From JAWXBM01 sp034440115 (lineage in GTDB: Bacteria > Pseudomonadota > Gammaproteobacteria > Xanthomonadales > SZUA-36): a DNA stretch of 64,000 bases. Position numbers and translations under genes: made by a program. How positions within the stretch are numbered: the first letter of the stretch is position 1; every line of letters starts with the position of its first letter. The notes beneath the pieces were generated by a model that worked only from the letters and a program-made list of their open reading frames with translations, searched no databases and was not told the origin of the DNA. The stretch lies in NCBI GenBank assembly GCA_034440115.1, contig JAWXBM010000011.1, forward strand, positions 1 through 64,000. The letters run 5' to 3'. Positions 61,514 to 64,000 of the stretch are shown here, piece after piece.

Positions 61514-62437
61514 ATGCTTATGGCGCAATATCCCTTGCCACCGTACCCCCTGCCACAGCACTCCCTGATTGAACAGTTCCTGGATGCCATTTGGGCTGAG
61601 CGTGGCCTGAGCGCCAACACGCTCGAATCCTATCGCTACGACCTGCAGTCCTTGGCTGCCTATTTGCAGTCTGAGCAGCAGTTGCAAAGTGCCAATCGCG
61701 AGCAGATTCTCGAATTTCTGGCTGGCCAGCTTAAGCTGGGTAAGAGCCCCCGCTCTTTGTCGCGTTATCTGTCCGGACTGCGGCAGTTTTATCGCTGGTT
61801 GTTGCGCAATGGCCAACGCCAGGATGACCCCTGCGCCTTGATTGAAAACCCGAAAATTGGCCGTGGTCTGCCCAAGGCCCTGAGTGAGACGCAGGTCGAA
61901 GCCTTGCTGAATGTTGCGGACACCAACAGCGCCTTGGGATTACGCGACCAGGCCATGCTGGAATTGATGTATGCCACCGGTCTGCGCGTGAGCGAGTTGG
62001 TGGGACTTGAAATGTCCGGGCTGAATCTTAACCAGAGCGTGGTGCGGGTAGTTGGCAAGGGCAACAAGGAACGACTGGTGCCTTTGGGTGAAGAAGCTGA
62101 ATCTTGTTTGAAGCGCTACCTCGTTGAAGCCAGGCCGGTACTGCTGGCTGGAGCCAGTTGCCCTCGTTTGTTCGTCACAGCGAGAAAAGCCGGCCTTACC
62201 CGGCAGGCATTCTGGTATGCCATCCGCCGACACGCGGCCAGCGCCGGTATATCGGGTGCTATCTCGCCGCATATGCTGCGCCATTCATTCGCCACTCATT
62301 TGCTGAATCACGGCGCTGATTTACGCGTGGTACAACTGTTGCTAGGGCACAGCGACCTTTCAACCACGCAGATTTATACTCATATTGCCCGCGAAAGCCT
62401 CAAGGCTTTGCATGCACGGCATCATCCTCGCGCCTGA
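61514..62437 (+). CDS. xerD: Site-specific tyrosine recombinase XerD
   Basis: Resolves chromosome dimers at dif with XerC. The 307-residue protein has the core-binding domain and the catalytic domain with Arg (ATGLRVSELVGL), HMLRHSFATHLL, the GHSDLSTTQIYTHIA His/Tyr box. Followed by dsbC as in E. coli (xerD-dsbC). Confidence 0.95.
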   Translation: MLMAQYPLPPYPLPQHSLIEQFLDAIWAERGLSANTLESYRYDLQSLAAYLQSEQQLQSANREQILEFLAGQLKLGKSPRSLSRYLSGLRQFYRWLLRNGQRQDDPCALIENPKIGRGLPKALSETQVEALLNVADTNSALGLRDQAMLELMYATGLRVSELVGLEMSGLNLNQSVVRVVGKGNKERLVPLGEEAESCLKRYLVEARPVLLAGASCPRLFVTARKAGLTRQAFWYAIRRHAASAGISGAISPHMLRHSFATHLLNHGADLRVVQLLLGHSDLSTTQIYTHIARESLKALHARHHPRA

Positions 62438-62546
62438 GGCTGCCGGGACTGGCAAAGGGTTGGAACTTTTGTCCATTTGCAGGCTCTACCAACCACACGG
62501 CCAAGCAGGCCGTCGAAACCCTGCGCAGAGCGTGATAAGCTGACGC

Positions 62547-62576
62547 GCCCCCGAGTTGCAGGCCCCCGAGTTGCAG
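62547..62576. repeat. 15-base tandem duplication upstream of dsbC
   Basis: GCCCCCGAGTTGCAG occurs twice head to tail, followed by a diverged third piece (CTGGGTCGCAG). It lies in the xerD-dsbC gap. Confidence 0.7.
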
Positions 62577-62617
62577 AACACTGGGTCGCAGAACTGAATT
62601 ATAAAGAGAGGTAGGCC

Positions 62618-63385
62618 ATGCGCCGCACAGCACAAGTCATTCTTATCGCCCTGTTTTTGGTGCCCTTGTCAAATTCCGTTCTGGCCAAGGACAAGTTTGA
62701 ACTGGTCGAGGAACGGATTCGCGAACTGGCCCCTTCAGCCAAGTCCATTGCGGTTTCCGAAACACGCATAAACGGCATCCTGCAGGTACAGGTGGAAGGT
62801 GACATTGTTTACGCTACCGACGATGGTCGTTTCCTGCTACAAGGCCGGGTGATTGATATGGAAACACGGGAAGATCTGACTGAAACCGCCAAAGCGGAAG
62901 TTCGCAGGGAACTTCTGGACGACATTGATGTGACCGGGCAGATTGAATTTGTGCCTCCGACGACCACCTATGACCTGACTGTGTTTACCGACATTGATTG
63001 TGGCTATTGCCGCAAACTGCATTCACAGATGGCCGAATACAACGACCAGGGAATTGCCATTCATTATATGGCGTTTCCGCGCGCTGGCATTGGCTCGGAA
63101 TCGTATGACAAATTTGTTTCTGTGTGGTGTGCCGATGATCAACAAGCTGCGCTGACAGCAGCCAAGATCGGCTCTGACCCTGAACCGCGCCAGTGTGAAA
63201 ACCCGATTGCAGAGCAGTATCAGTTGGGTATTGCGCTGGGCGTGACAGGAACACCGGCTATCATGACCGCGGACGGACAATTGATTCCCGGCTATGTTCC
63301 ACCTGCTACTTTGCGTGAACGCCTGGATGCCATGGCTACAGTTGCTGCAGCCACAACCGCGGCAGCCACTACTGCAGCCAAGTAA
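62618..63385 (+). CDS. dsbC: Thiol:disulfide interchange protein DsbC
   Basis: Periplasmic disulfide isomerase. The 255-residue product has a signal peptide (VILIALFLVPLSNSVLA), a dimerisation domain and a thioredoxin fold with DIDCGYCRKLH and the cis-Pro VTGTPAI. A low-complexity Ala/Thr tail (AAATTAAATTAAK) extends the C-terminus beyond the family. Second cysteine pair (WCADD and QCENP) matches DsbC. Confidence 0.94.
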   Translation: MRRTAQVILIALFLVPLSNSVLAKDKFELVEERIRELAPSAKSIAVSETRINGILQVQVEGDIVYATDDGRFLLQGRVIDMETREDLTETAKAEVRRELLDDIDVTGQIEFVPPTTTYDLTVFTDIDCGYCRKLHSQMAEYNDQGIAIHYMAFPRAGIGSESYDKFVSVWCADDQQAALTAAKIGSDPEPRQCENPIAEQYQLGIALGVTGTPAIMTADGQLIPGYVPPATLRERLDAMATVAAATTAAATTAAK

Positions 63386-63435
63386 ACACATGCCATATCG
63401 GTGCTGCGACCGGCGGCACCGTAATAAGTTAAAAT

Positions 63436-63469
63436 GACGACGCCATGCAGCACCCTGCATGGCGTTGTC
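63436..63469. terminator. Strong hairpin between dsbC and purL
   Basis: GACGACGCCATGCAG and CTGCATGGCGTTGTC form a 15-base stem (one G-U pair) with loop CACC. No T tract follows; it may be a bidirectional structural terminator or leader hairpin for purL. Confidence 0.5.
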
Positions 63470-63506
63470 ATTAATGGTGCTTTCTTTAATTGCTGGGAGT
63501 AAAGTC

Positions 63507-64000
63507 TTGTCCGAGTTCACCTGCCTGCTAGGCGAACCCGTTTTTTCTGATTTTCGCAGGCAGAAACTGGCCTCGAGGATAGCCGCACAATGTGGTCAGG
63601 AACCCGGTATAAAAGCGCATCATGTTTACTTTGTCAGCGCTGTAAACCCTCTTCCACAAGAACAAATGAGTCGCCTGGAAGACTTGCTGCACGGTATACG
63701 CACTGCGCAATTGGAGTTGTCAGGCCTGAAACTGGTAGTGCCTCGCCTGGGAACCTTGTCACCTTGGTCCAGCAAAGCCACCGACATTGCGCGCCGTTGC
63801 GGCCTGGACGATGTGGTTCGCATCGAAAGAGGCATGGCGGTGTGGCTCAGCGATATCGATTTGTCTGATTCCTTGCAGACACTCGCCATTGAGATTCTGC
63901 TGCACGACCGCATGACCCAGTCGGTACTTCACAGCCTTGAAGAAGCCAGGGCCTTGTTTCAAACCGGTGCCAGGCGACCCCTGGTGGAGGTTGATATACA
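63507..64000 (+). CDS. purL: Phosphoribosylformylglycinamidine synthase, N-terminal part
   Basis: From TTG 63507 (GGGAG site upstream) an open frame runs off the end: it reads FSDFRRQKLASRIAAQ, then VYFVSAVNPLPQEQMSRLED, VVPRLGTLSPWSSKATDIAR, and IERGMAVWL, the N-terminal formylglycinamide-binding domain of the large PurL (about 1290 residues). The reaction is the fourth step of purine synthesis. No earlier ATG is in frame near the ribosome site. Confidence 0.9.
   Translation, partial: MSEFTCLLGEPVFSDFRRQKLASRIAAQCGQEPGIKAHHVYFVSAVNPLPQEQMSRLEDLLHGIRTAQLELSGLKLVVPRLGTLSPWSSKATDIARRCGLDDVVRIERGMAVWLSDIDLSDSLQTLAIEILLHDRMTQSVLHSLEEARALFQTGARRPLVEVDI

Noticed and set aside
1..64000. tRNA or rRNA genes
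   Set aside because: No cloverleaf with TTCGA-type loop or rRNA signature was noticed on either strand; a covariance-model scan would be decisive.

Overview
The window looks like a chromosomal segment of a marine-type gammaproteobacterium. Several gene orders are typical of that class: zapA/6S RNA/fau next to ygfB-pepP-ubiH-ubiI, valS-holC-pepA facing lptF-lptG, xerD-dsbC, and a TonB2-type (TtpC) energy-transduction operon. A Pseudohongiella/Cellvibrionales-like lineage would fit, but that is inference; nothing here fixes the genus.

Region 1 (1-5063) is an accessory island that looks more AT-rich than the rest. It holds the end of an IS3-family element that appears to have cut a small gene, two overlapping mini-ORFs, an orphan membrane protein, an IS1595-family transposase killed by an in-frame amber codon, a DUF4160/DUF2442 pair whose first gene is frameshifted in a T8 tract, and an XRE-ImmA/IrrE + PIN toxin-antitoxin-like pair driven by a promoter that appears leaderless.

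Region 2 (5060-15300) is mixed: a TPR-methyltransferase, a secreted amidohydrolase, an ECF sigma factor with a DUF6768 partner, a Nudix hydrolase, a YgaP-like membrane protein, a large DUF305/LVIVD secreted protein, and an alpha/beta-hydrolase - class D sortase - LPSTA-substrate cluster.

Region 3 (15325-23273) is a nitric-oxide/denitrification locus: nsrR, a divergent TonB-dependent (heme-type) receptor, a cytochrome cd1 nitrite reductase (nirS) that carries an extra N-terminal cytochrome c domain and a lipobox, an outer-membrane porin and a TlpA-like lipoprotein. The receptor promoter carries a near-perfect NsrR operator beside a Dnr/FNR-like box about -41.5 from the predicted start. nirS has its own Dnr-like box with the same spacing. 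No heme d1 biosynthesis genes are in the window.

Region 4 (23306-64000) is mostly core genome: rpiA, an EVE protein, fau, 6S RNA, zapA, ygfB-pepP-ubiH-ubiI, a complete sulfite-to-cysteine block (cysJ-cysI-cysH, cysB, cysG, cysK), oxyR, trpS, an MscS channel, proS, pssA, a probable holD, rimI, valS, holC, pepA, lptF-lptG, an RDD protein, the DUF3450-ttpC-exbB-exbD-tonB-TPR operon, xerD, dsbC and the 5' part of purL. I saw no tRNA or rRNA genes and no CRISPR array.
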